Source: a bacterium HR32 (GTDB lineage: Bacteria; Sysuimicrobiota; Sysuimicrobiia; Sysuimicrobiales; Sysuimicrobiaceae). From it: DNA of 5,781 nt. Below, piece by piece: positions 1 through 5,684 of this stretch (positions within the stretch are counted from its first letter, which is position 1; each line of letters begins with the position of its first letter). The position numbers and the translations under genes were made by a program. The notes beneath the pieces are model-generated. The model had not been told where the DNA came from. It saw only the letters and a program-made list of their open reading frames with translations, and did no database searches. The stretch spans positions 1 through 5,781 of the forward strand of contig BEII01000128.1 of NCBI GenBank assembly GCA_002898935.1, written 5' to 3'.

Positions 1-651
1 CACCGAGGGACACCCCGGGTCGGTGGCGTCCGGGTCGCCGTCCACGAAGTCCCAGCCCGGGACCGACAGTCCCGCCAGGTCGGGGTGGTCGAACCGGACA
101 CCGGTATCCACCACCGCCACGACCACCGGCGAGCCCTTTGTGGCGTCCCAGGCAGCCGGGAGCTGGATGGCCGGGTAGTGCCACTGGTGGGTGGCGTACA
201 GGGGGTCGTTGGGTGTCGCCGTCGGGTACACGTAGGCGTTGCGCTCCACGAACCGAACCCACGGCGAGGCGCGGTACGCCGCCAGGGCTCGGTCGACGTC
301 CGCACCCGACGGGAGCTGGACCGTCTGAACCCGGATGGCGGCGACCTCGCGGCGTACCCGGCCTCCTGCCTGGCTGTGCAGCGCCCGTACCGCTTCCGCA
401 GGCGCTCCCGGCCGCAACCCGACCACCACCTGGTCGGGCACGTACAGGCGCCTTCCCGCCCTTCGTTCGGGGCGGACCGGCAAGCTTACCGTTGCGGATG
501 CCTGCGAGACGGCCCCCGAGTCCACGAGCGCAGTACCGGCCACCGACCCAACGCCCGGGGGGATCGGGGGGCTGGGGGGCCCTCCAGCAGTCGTCCCGCA
601 GCCAACCATGACCAGCAACGCCACCGCCAACGCTGCATGCAGCCGTATCAT
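1..651 (-). CDS. Lipoprotein subtilisin-like (S8) serine protease, N-terminal part
   Basis: This is the first 217 codons of a secreted subtilase; the C-terminus lies beyond the window edge. Residues 1-18 form a lipoprotein signal: a short basic start, a hydrophobic stretch, then MVGC with Cys18 as the likely lipidated residue (Met at -3 is slightly unusual). A Gly/Pro/Ser linker follows. Residues about 68-140 look like a protease propeptide of the fervidolysin/I9 kind (VPDQVVVGL, then an amphipathic helix, then VRFVERN). The mature enzyme starts near 145 with NDPLY and HQWHY, typical of thermitase-like subtilases. Residues 176-192 carry the catalytic Asp block (VVVAVVDTG, Asp182, then FDHPDL). 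The His and Ser blocks would lie outside the window. The ATG is preceded by GAGGAGG about 10 bases upstream. In this family the enzyme hydrolyses peptide bonds; here it is probably tethered to the outer face of the membrane. The family call is firm; the substrate is unknown. Confidence 0.93.
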   Translation of the reverse strand, partial: MIRLHAALAVALLVMVGCGTTAGGPPSPPIPPGVGSVAGTALVDSGAVSQASATVSLPVRPERRAGRRLYVPDQVVVGLRPGAPAEAVRALHSQAGGRVRREVAAIRVQTVQLPSGADVDRALAAYRASPWVRFVERNAYVYPTATPNDPLYATHQWHYPAIQLPAAWDATKGSPVVVAVVDTGVRFDHPDLAGLSVPGWDFVDGDPDATDPGCPSV

Positions 652-806
652 GGCGCACCTGCCTCCTCAAGGCCCACGGATGGCACTTCCAAACTCGGAG
701 CAAGAACAGTGCCTTGCGGCCCCAGACCTCCCTGCCGTCCACGGCCTCGTGCGGCACGGTCTGTGCAGCTCCCGCCCTCCGGAAAGTCAACAAAGAGGAG
801 GGGACC
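652..806. promoter_or_regulatory. Divergent intergenic region between protease and orphan gene
   Basis: These 155 bases separate two divergent genes and must hold at least the protease promoter. It carries the Shine-Dalgarno of each gene at its ends. Small dyads are present: GCCGT-CC-ACGGC (734-745) and CGTGC-G-GCACG (748-758), close together, which could be protein-binding sites. A TTGACT hexamer lies on the minus strand at 785-790, but no convincing -10 hexamer sits at the right distance. No promoter can be placed with confidence. Confidence 0.35.
796..801 (+). promoter_or_regulatory. Shine-Dalgarno fixing the start at 807
   Basis: AGGAGG lies 5 bases before the ATG at 807. The reading frame is open further upstream, with a possible TTG at 714, but that codon has no ribosome binding site, so the ATG is preferred. 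Confidence 0.8.
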
Positions 807-1511
807 ATGACTGCTCCAGTGCGACCGCCGGCCAGCCCAACGGGCAGGCCGCTGACCCCGCGCACCAAAGCCGGGCCCACCACGTTCGGCCACCTCACAG
901 GCGTCCTCGCCGGCTCCGTACGTCCGGCGAACCCCTTCTCCGGGAAGTCCGTCGCCACGGCCTCCCAGGGACGGCCTGCCCAGTCTGCTGGTGGGATCCA
1001 CTCCGGCGACGCCAAGCCCGCTTCCGTCCCTGAGTGGCCCTGGGAGGAGAGGTGGGGCGTCAAGATGGGGCAGCTCCCGCCTTGGGACCAGCAGGTGTTC
1101 GTCTACCGGGAAGGCATGGCGGAGACGAGTCCCCTGGGCACCTATCTCTTCCCCCCACTTCCGGGAATGATGAAGCAGTACTGGGAGCTTCCCCTGTCCC
1201 AGGCGGAGAAGACCTTCGGGCAGCTGCTCTGGGAGATCTACGGCAACAGCCCGGACTCGAAGTACGTCAAGGCCTTCGGCTGGGAGGGAGCCCGCGAATG
1301 GATGACCAACCCCCGCAAGTTCTTCGGCAGCACCTTCGTCTACAAGAAGCTCATCTGGGAGTTGGGGATACCGCAGACCCCCGAGGACGCGCGCCGGTTC
1401 TTCGAGGCTTACCACCGGACGCTGTACGAGTTCTCCGCAGCCAGCATGCGTGCCCGAGGGGTGGAGCCTCCCCCGTTTGAGGAAGCCTGGCCCGGGTGGC
1501 GGCAGGAATAG
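807..1511 (+). CDS. Hypothetical Trp-rich protein with disordered N-terminus
   Basis: A 234-residue protein of no family I recognise. The start is set by AGGAGG 5 bases upstream. Residues 1 to about 72 are rich in Pro, Ser, Thr, Gly, Ala and Arg/Lys and are probably disordered. Residues about 75-234 look folded: aromatic-rich, with 11 Trp in total (77, 79, 83, 93, 126, 142, 159, 165, 184, 228, 231) and several likely helices (around 129-146, 152-166, 191-216). There is no signal peptide, membrane segment or Cys, so it is probably cytoplasmic or carried by another protein. No catalytic motif is visible. It is the only plus-strand gene in the left 5.5 kb, divergent from the protease and convergent with the lipoprotein at 1568-2305, and appears to be a single-gene unit ending at the shared hairpin. 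Normal codon use and a good ribosome binding site support a real gene; function is unknown. Confidence 0.8.
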   Translation: MTAPVRPPASPTGRPLTPRTKAGPTTFGHLTGVLAGSVRPANPFSGKSVATASQGRPAQSAGGIHSGDAKPASVPEWPWEERWGVKMGQLPPWDQQVFVYREGMAETSPLGTYLFPPLPGMMKQYWELPLSQAEKTFGQLLWEIYGNSPDSKYVKAFGWEGAREWMTNPRKFFGSTFVYKKLIWELGIPQTPEDARRFFEAYHRTLYEFSAASMRARGVEPPPFEEAWPGWRQE

Positions 1512-1514
1512 GAT

Positions 1515-1563
1515 GGATGGGGCGCGGGCGGGGTGCCATGCCTCCTCCACCCGCGCCCCATCC
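1515..1563. terminator. Shared hairpin between convergent genes
   Basis: Arms at 1515-1531 and 1547-1563 pair with one mismatch (1529/1549) around a 15-base loop. The gap between the two stop codons is only 56 bases, and the hairpin fills most of it. The mismatch is C-A in the plus-strand RNA but a G-U wobble in the minus-strand RNA, so the stem is a little better for the minus-strand gene. Neither side has a T-tract, so an intrinsic terminator of the standard type is not proven; it could also protect 3' ends. Confidence 0.65.
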
Positions 1564-1567
1564 CGGC

Positions 1568-2305
1568 CTACGGATTCTTGGTGATGATGGCCAGGCCGCT
1601 CGGTACCTGCGGGCTGTTGAAGCTCCACACCGACCAGTAGCCCGGGTAGTTCTGCACGCCCACGGTGGCGGACCCGCCGTTGTCCCGGAAGTTGCCGGCC
1701 ACCGTGTCCAGGTACTGGTAGAGGACCTGCTCGCTCTCCAGGAAAACAGCCTGGAAGGTCACGCGGCTGGGCGAGGAGGTGTAACCCTGAAGGTCGTACC
1801 AGCACACGACCCACGACCGCCGCGGCGCGGTCCCCAGGGTGCGCACCCAGACCGACCCGCCACCCCACGTCACCCAGTCGTCCCACAGCACCGCGGCCGC
1901 GGGCGCAGGGATGTCGGTAGTGGGCAGGTTCTCGTTGCTAAAGTCAGCCACGTCCCCGGACGCGAAGGACACGAGGCCGTTTGTTGATATCCACGCGCTG
2001 TTGTACACGACCCCGCCCCACAGGACCGGGAACCCCGTGGGAACGTTCACCGCCACGTCATCCACCTCGTCCAGGGCAGCGAGCCGTGTCCCCCCCTGCC
2101 GGCAGTCCACCCAGTTCATGCGGACCATCTGAAACGGCTGGCCGCCCGGCGAGGTGTGGCCCGCCGCGGACACCCCGCCTTCCTGGCTGTCAGGCCGCTT
2201 CGGTCCGGGGCCCAGCCCCTCCTGGGCGGCCCCGCACGCTGCCACCAGCGACCCGACCACCAGCAAAACCACCGCGCGCTGCAACCTCGCGCCGAGCTCG
2301 GACAT
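1568..2305 (-). CDS. Lipoprotein with nidogen-like beta-sandwich domain
   Basis: A 245-residue exported lipoprotein. Residues 1-24 are a lipoprotein signal ending in LVAAC, with Cys24 lipidated, followed by a Gly/Pro-rich linker to about residue 56. Residues about 85-220 match the pattern of the NIDO-like domain common in secreted bacterial proteins: GFPVLWGGVVYNSAWISTNG (91-110), a serine-rich stretch with NLP (126-128), the VLWDDW core (139-144), a TAP-R-WVVCWY strand (159-170), TFQAVFLE (183-190), YQYLD (196-200) and SATVGVQN (212-219). Two more Cys (68, 168) could form a disulphide. These domains are usually adhesive or structural; no catalytic residues are seen. The start has GAGGAGG and AAAGGGGGG upstream. 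It begins 38 bases after the foldase stop, so the two are probably co-transcribed. The domain assignment is by motif pattern; the role on the surface is unknown. Confidence 0.85.
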   Translation of the reverse strand: MSELGARLQRAVVLLVVGSLVAACGAAQEGLGPGPKRPDSQEGGVSAAGHTSPGGQPFQMVRMNWVDCRQGGTRLAALDEVDDVAVNVPTGFPVLWGGVVYNSAWISTNGLVSFASGDVADFSNENLPTTDIPAPAAAVLWDDWVTWGGGSVWVRTLGTAPRRSWVVCWYDLQGYTSSPSRVTFQAVFLESEQVLYQYLDTVAGNFRDNGGSATVGVQNYPGYWSVWSFNSPQVPSGLAIITKNP

Positions 2306-2343
2306 GCGTGTTTCCCCCCTTTCCTCCTCGGCACCTCACGGGT

Positions 2344-3360
2344 TCACGAGTCCTTCTTCCGGCCGCCCTCAAGGGTCCTGCGCGCGTGCTCCCCGGCGTC
2401 GAAAAACACGGGGTAGTAGTACCGGAGGCCGGACTCCCGGTAGAGGTGGTACAGGATCCTCTCCAGCTCGGCCGCGGCCGCGGACCGGCGCAGCTCCGCG
2501 TGGATCCGGCTCCGCACCTCGCCGTAGGACAGAGGCGTGCCTGGCCTCACCTGCTCCACGCGCACCACGTAGTAGCCCTGCGGTCCCCGGACCACGCCTG
2601 ACAGCTGCCCGGGCTTCAGGCGCGAGACGGCCACCGCAAGCCACGGCTGCAGCCGGTCCCGCGGGATCCAGCCCGTGTCCCCGCCCCGCTTCCCGCTGGG
2701 GTCCACGGAGTAGCGCCTGGCCAGGTCCGCCAGGTCGTGGCCTGCGAGGGCCAGGCGGCGGACCTCCTCTGCGGTGCGGGAGTCTCTCACGAGGACCCCC
2801 CGCAGCCGGACCAGGTCCGGGGTGCGCATGCGGGGCCGGTTGTCCTCGTAGAACCGGCGGATCGAATCCTCCGGGATCGCCGCCGCTGCCTCCAGCCTCT
2901 CGAGGTACGCCACCCAGGCCAGCTCGCGCCGCAGCTCCCGCCGCACGTCCTCCTCCGTCACGCCCCAGGCGCGCAGGGCACGGGCCCACGCCTCCCGCCC
3001 GCGCGCCGTGCGCAGCTGCGCGAGCCGCTCCGACACCCGCTTTTCGGGGACGGTCACGCCCTCCCGAGCGGCCCGGTCCGCGACCAGGAGCAGCTTGGCC
3101 AGGACGTACACCTGCCGCTTCTTCATGGCCTCCAGCTGCTTCTCGGCCTCGCGCCCGGGCAGCACGCCCGCCACCGCCAGGGCCACGCGTGCCCGGCGCT
3201 CCAGCTCCGGCATGGTGAGGGACCAGGACCGGGTGGAAGCCACCACCTCCGGAGCGGGCGCAGCCGGTGGCACACGGGCAAGGCGGGGCCAGGCCACGGC
3301 CAGCATGACTGCTCCGGCCGCCAGGCAGGCCAAGACCGTCAGTAGCGTGCGACGCCGCAC
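2344..3360 (-). CDS. SurA/PrsA-like parvulin-domain foldase, membrane-anchored
   Basis: A 338-residue extracytoplasmic folding factor. GTG at 3360 is chosen because GGGAGGG lies just upstream; a TTG at 3381 in the same frame has no binding site. Residues 5-24 are a hydrophobic anchor or uncleaved signal (a VLAC at 9-12 resembles a lipobox, but the hydrophobic run continues past it). Residues about 45-175 form the helical SurA N-like chaperone part (SWSLTMPELE, charged helices, then IPEDSIRRFYEDN). Residues about 183-272 are the PpiC/parvulin domain: VRLRGVLV (184-191), LARRYSVDPS-GKRGGDTGWI (213-232), LKPGQLSGVV (248-257), GYYVVRVEQ (262-270). The C-terminus is helical and basic. In active parvulins the first motif reads HILV and the last GYHxxxV; here Gly188 and Tyr264 replace the two conserved His, so prolyl isomerase activity may be lost and chaperone activity kept. 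It lies between two lipoprotein genes, which may be its clients (inference). Confidence 0.9.
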   Translation of the reverse strand: MRRRTLLTVLACLAAGAVMLAVAWPRLARVPPAAPAPEVVASTRSWSLTMPELERRARVALAVAGVLPGREAEKQLEAMKKRQVYVLAKLLLVADRAAREGVTVPEKRVSERLAQLRTARGREAWARALRAWGVTEEDVRRELRRELAWVAYLERLEAAAAIPEDSIRRFYEDNRPRMRTPDLVRLRGVLVRDSRTAEEVRRLALAGHDLADLARRYSVDPSGKRGGDTGWIPRDRLQPWLAVAVSRLKPGQLSGVVRGPQGYYVVRVEQVRPGTPLSYGEVRSRIHAELRRSAAAAELERILYHLYRESGLRYYYPVFFDAGEHARRTLEGGRKKDS

Positions 3361-3364
3361 GGGA

Positions 3365-3371
3365 CCCTCCC
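3365..3371 (-). promoter_or_regulatory. Shine-Dalgarno fixing the GTG start at 3360
   Basis: Read on the minus strand, GGGAGGG is followed by TCCC and the GTG at 3360-3358. This decides the start of the foldase gene in favour of GTG over the upstream TTG at 3381. Confidence 0.7.
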
Positions 3372-3382
3372 GGACGCACAAG

Positions 3383-3420
3383 CGGTGCCGGGGGCCAGCA
3401 GGGTCCGGCCCCCGGCACCG
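3383..3420 (-). terminator. Perfect 14-bp hairpin between large lipoprotein and foldase genes
   Basis: CGGTGCCGGGGGCC (3383-3396) and its exact reverse complement (3407-3420) enclose a 10-base loop. On the minus strand the hairpin starts 15 bases after the stop of the large lipoprotein and ends 22 bases before the foldase GTG. Only a weak CUUGUG follows, so it may be a terminator without a U-tract, a partial terminator within an operon, or a 3'-end stabiliser that lowers downstream expression. If it terminates fully, the foldase needs its own promoter, and there is very little room for one. Confidence 0.7.
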
Positions 3421-3435
3421 TCACAGCGAGACGCC

Positions 3436-5223
3436 CTAAGGCACGATCACCCCGCCCTTGGCGGTGTTGGGCGGGAACGTCTGGTTGCCCGCCAGGTCCA
3501 CGATGAACGTGGGGTCCGCGCTGGTGGCCCAGGCGTTACCCAATCCGGCGGAGTACATGACGAGCACCGTGGCGCCGTTGGGCAGACCAGCAATCTCACC
3601 CTGGTTGTTGCCCGTAGACCGGACGTCGTCAGCCCAGTCGTTTAGCCGGATGGCCATGAGGGCGTCCGGCTGGTCGCCGGGAATTGCGTTGTTGGTGTGC
3701 ACGAGCACGGTCGCCGGGTCGTCGTTGGGCACAGCCACCGAAACCCCGCGGTGCGCGTCGAACACCGCGCCCGCCGCACCGGCCTTGCTCCAGTTGAAGA
3801 TGTCGTTGGCGGGCGCGAACAGGGTCCACAGGGAGCAGGCCGGTCCGCTCGTGTCGTTTGCTTGCCCCGCCGTCACGGCCGGAGCAGCGGGGCCGGCAGT
3901 ACAGTCGCCCCACGACCCCAGCCACAGCACGAAGAACCCGTTGGGCCCGGTGGCGTCGTTGATGGGCTCGTTGAACGGGATGAACGAGTCGTTTTCCGAC
4001 CTGTCGTACTGGCCGTTGTAGCCCGCGGGCACGAACTGGGACTCCGCGAACGGCCCCGTGGTGGGGTTGAAGTCCGGCACCCGCGTGTCCTGCCGGACCA
4101 TCACCACCATGTCCTGCGTCATCGACGTTACCATCGGAGCCGCGGCCTGGCCGAGGTTCGCGCTCATCTGCACCACAACCACGCTGGCGGTGGCTGTGAT
4201 GATGCCGCAGTTATCGTTCGGGTTCAGCAGGTACGGGACGTCCACCACCCGGTCGGTGCGCCACTGCACGGCACCGCGGAACCGGTACACGTTGGCGCTC
4301 GGGAGGCTGCTGACGATGCGGATGGGTGCGGCCAAAGCAGTCAACTGCGTCCCGTACCCGGAGTTGAACGGCCAGGCAGCCGGGTCCGCCGTGAAGATGC
4401 CCTTGGCTAGCCCGAAGGTGTTGGCGCTGTCGAGGCAGCTCTTCAGGGTGGCGCTCACCGGACCGGCAAACACCAAGTCCACCGGCACCGTCTGCGGGAG
4501 GACCTCCGCGGTGGGAAGCCCGGTCACGGGGTCCGTCAGGCTGGCGCCGGTGTCCGCGCGGCGCACGGCCACGAGCATGTTGACGCCACTCGTGGTCAGG
4601 AAGTTCACGGTGTTGACCGCGGTGTTGCCGGGGTCCGGAGGGTGCACGGTCATGGTGGTGCACACCCCGACCAGAGCCGGGTCCCCCGGGTTCGGGGAGT
4701 CCGTGAAGGGCAGACCCTGCACGCAGACCAGGACCTTCTTGCCCACGAAGCTCGCGGGCACGTTCAGGCGGTACTCGCCGTTGCTGGTGGTGTCCGTGGC
4801 GAGCGGGGTCTGGCCGGGTGCGGGCCTGCGCTGCGCGGCGACCCGGCGCGCAAGCTCCTGTCCCTGACGGATGCGGTCCAGCAGGCGCTTCGAGAACTTC
4901 GCCGCCCGCGGGTGGTTGAGGACGCGCTGCGGCGCCGCGGCCGCGGAGCTGATGGCCAGGGCGTCGTCGTACGCGGCCACCACGACCCCGTCCCTGACCG
5001 GCGAGCCGGTGCACGGACCACCGAGCTGGATGCAGTTCGTGAAGTTGCTCATATCCTGCTGTAATACCTTCCCGTGCACCGCCACGGTGCCCGCGGGCGG
5101 GCTGGGCGACGGGCTGGGGCTCGGGGCCTGGGCGGTCTGGGACGTGCCGCAGGCCGTGGCGACCAGGGCCGCGACCACCAGCAGGGCGACGTGGCCCAGG
5201 GTAGAGCCGCGAAATCGGCTCAT
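3436..5223 (-). CDS. Large Cys-rich lipoprotein with Ig-like segments
   Basis: A 595-residue exported lipoprotein. ATG at 5223 is preceded by AAAGGAGG at normal spacing; the frame is open upstream but only this start gives a signal peptide. Residues 1-25 end in VATAC with Cys25 lipidated. A Pro-Ser repeat linker spans 34-43. Residues about 47-170 resemble a carboxypeptidase-regulatory/Ig-like domain (VAVHGKVL, then DGVVVAAYDD, then TTSNGEYRLNVP and KKVLVCVQG), split by a charged, probably helical insert at about 96-134. The middle (about 205-375) is beta-rich and unassigned. The last third has features of bacterial Ig-like (Big_5/SbsA) domains: SFIPFNEPINDAT (413-425), FFVLWLGSW (430-438) and near the end FIVDLAGN (573-580). 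Eight further Cys (64, 71, 167, 188, 263, 339, 441, 463) could make four disulphides. No catalytic motif is visible; a surface-binding or structural role is inferred only from architecture. It is the first gene of the leftward set and is served by the divergent promoter region. Confidence 0.88.
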   Translation of the reverse strand: MSRFRGSTLGHVALLVVAALVATACGTSQTAQAPSPSPSPSPPAGTVAVHGKVLQQDMSNFTNCIQLGGPCTGSPVRDGVVVAAYDDALAISSAAAAPQRVLNHPRAAKFSKRLLDRIRQGQELARRVAAQRRPAPGQTPLATDTTSNGEYRLNVPASFVGKKVLVCVQGLPFTDSPNPGDPALVGVCTTMTVHPPDPGNTAVNTVNFLTTSGVNMLVAVRRADTGASLTDPVTGLPTAEVLPQTVPVDLVFAGPVSATLKSCLDSANTFGLAKGIFTADPAAWPFNSGYGTQLTALAAPIRIVSSLPSANVYRFRGAVQWRTDRVVDVPYLLNPNDNCGIITATASVVVVQMSANLGQAAAPMVTSMTQDMVVMVRQDTRVPDFNPTTGPFAESQFVPAGYNGQYDRSENDSFIPFNEPINDATGPNGFFVLWLGSWGDCTAGPAAPAVTAGQANDTSGPACSLWTLFAPANDIFNWSKAGAAGAVFDAHRGVSVAVPNDDPATVLVHTNNAIPGDQPDALMAIRLNDWADDVRSTGNNQGEIAGLPNGATVLVMYSAGLGNAWATSADPTFIVDLAGNQTFPPNTAKGGVIVP

Positions 5224-5412
5224 GCGCTGTTCCCTCCTTTCGTGCGTGCGTTGTTCGGTCTGGACCCCCGGGCCGTGCCGCCGGTGCGCGGGAGTTTTCT
5301 CGTTGCCTCGCCGTTTCCCGGCAGCCCCGCCCTGCCCCTCGCCTTGCATCCCCCCTTTCCGGGGCAGACTCGGGCCGGCCCGGTGCGGTCCGGTCCGTAG
5401 GTTTGGTCGGGC

Positions 5413-5443
5413 CCGGGGGCCGGAAGGTTCAGCCCCGGCCCGG
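5413..5443 (-). promoter_or_regulatory. Leader hairpin upstream of the large lipoprotein
   Basis: CCGGGGGCCGG (5413-5423) pairs with CCGGCCCGG (5435-5443), leaving a two-base bulge and an 11-base loop. It would form in the leader RNA just after the candidate promoter at 5462-5490, so it could act in attenuation or RNA stability. No U-tract follows, and in such GC-rich DNA chance pairing is common. Confidence 0.3.
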
Positions 5444-5461
5444 TCCGATTGGCTGTTCTCT

Positions 5462-5490
5462 ATTGTGGGGCCATTTTCCTGCCCGGGCAA
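5462..5490 (-). promoter_or_regulatory. Candidate promoter for the large lipoprotein
   Basis: On the minus strand TTGCCC (5490-5485) is followed by a 17-base spacer and CACAAT (5467-5462). The spacing is ideal for a sigma-70-type promoter, and CACAAT keeps the key A and T of TATAAT. It lies in one of the few AT-containing patches in this GC-rich stretch. The hexamers are imperfect. Confidence 0.45.
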
Positions 5491-5534
5491 GCCCCCGGTG
5501 TCGAGACTTGGCGTCGGACACCGGGCTCTTGCCC
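5485..5534. repeat. 18-bp imperfect inverted repeat between divergent promoters
   Basis: Arms 5485-5502 (GGGCAAGCCCCCGGTGTC) and 5517-5534 (GACACCGGGCTCTTGCCC) match at 16 of 18 positions around a 14-base centre. The inner nine bases CCCGGTGTC/GACACCGGG are perfect. The outer ends are TTGCCC on each strand, coinciding with both candidate -35 boxes. A dyad placed like this suggests an operator that could control both genes; no regulator gene is seen in the window. Confidence 0.6.
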
Positions 5535-5558
5535 CCAGGGACCGGTCCGGGATACCCT
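5529..5558 (+). promoter_or_regulatory. Candidate leaderless promoter for the small membrane gene
   Basis: TTGCCC (5529-5534), an 18-base spacer, then TACCCT (5553-5558). Transcription would begin about 7 bases later, at the GTG start codon at 5565, implying a leaderless mRNA. The lack of any Shine-Dalgarno before this GTG fits. A further inverted repeat, CCAGGG (5535-5540) with CCCTGG (5555-5560), overlaps the -10 box and could be a second binding site. Confidence 0.45.
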
Positions 5559-5564
5559 GGCGCC

Positions 5565-5684
5565 GTGGCCTGGGAGCAGGTGACCGCAATCCTCGTGACC
5601 GTGATCCTGGCGGTGCTCACCGGGATCGTGTACAGCAACCGACGGATCGACGACGTCCACCGGCGCCTGGACGACCTGCGTTAG
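5565..5684 (+). CDS. Short membrane-anchored peptide, read up to an in-frame TAG
   Basis: Read to the stop, this is 39 residues: a short Trp-containing start, one membrane helix (about residues 6-23, QVTAILVTVILAVLTGIVYS), then a charged coiled-coil segment RIDDVHRRLDD and LR before TAG at 5682-5684. The coiled coil continues in the same frame beyond the stop, so this is probably only the front of a longer gene. GTG at 5565 is chosen because it gives the complete membrane helix and sits at the expected start of a leaderless transcript; GTG at 5580 is an alternative. Small proteins with one membrane helix followed by RIDDLR-type coiled coils are widespread in bacteria, but I know no function to assign. 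It is divergent from the large lipoprotein. Confidence 0.55.
   Translation: MAWEQVTAILVTVILAVLTGIVYSNRRIDDVHRRLDDLR

Larger units (their letters stand above)
5224..5564. promoter_or_regulatory. Divergent control region with long lipoprotein leader
   Basis: These 341 bases hold no gene that I can support. The right part (5462-5564) carries two candidate promoters facing away from each other and the dyad between them. The left part (5224-5461) would be a GC-rich 5' leader of about 230 bases for the large lipoprotein, with a bulged hairpin and repeated CGGTCCG/GGCCCGGT motifs, ending in AAAGGAGG before the ATG. An in-frame upstream ATG directly follows AAAGGGGGG with no spacer and would hide the signal peptide, so it is not used as a start. 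Confidence 0.6.

Noticed and set aside
668..716. CAAGGC/GCCTTG and GGCACT/AGTGCC dyads in the protease leader
   Set aside because: The arms are only 6 bases, share bases so cannot form together, and have long loops; chance is likely in this composition.
648..1886. Long minus-strand open frame opposite the orphan gene
   Set aside because: It is an antisense shadow of the plus-strand gene and overlaps the nidogen-like lipoprotein out of frame; it has no start signal and its composition is dominated by Gly, Arg and Pro.
2154..3218. Plus-strand open frame opposite the foldase
   Set aside because: It is almost entirely Pro, Arg, Ala, Gly and Ser, as expected from reading GC-rich coding DNA backwards; the minus strand encodes a recognisable foldase.
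3361..3381. TTG start at 3381 for the foldase
   Set aside because: No ribosome binding site precedes it, whereas the GTG at 3360 has GGGAGGG directly upstream and starts the basic-hydrophobic anchor cleanly.
5093..5127. GC-rich hexamer-like DNA repeat
   Set aside because: It simply encodes the Pro-Ser linker of the large lipoprotein; no further repeat role is indicated.
5224..5589. N-terminal extension of the large lipoprotein through open frame up to 5589
   Set aside because: The extension is Arg/Pro/Gly-rich, would bury the signal peptide, and the ATG at 5223 has a perfect AAAGGAGG. The open frame reflects high G+C.
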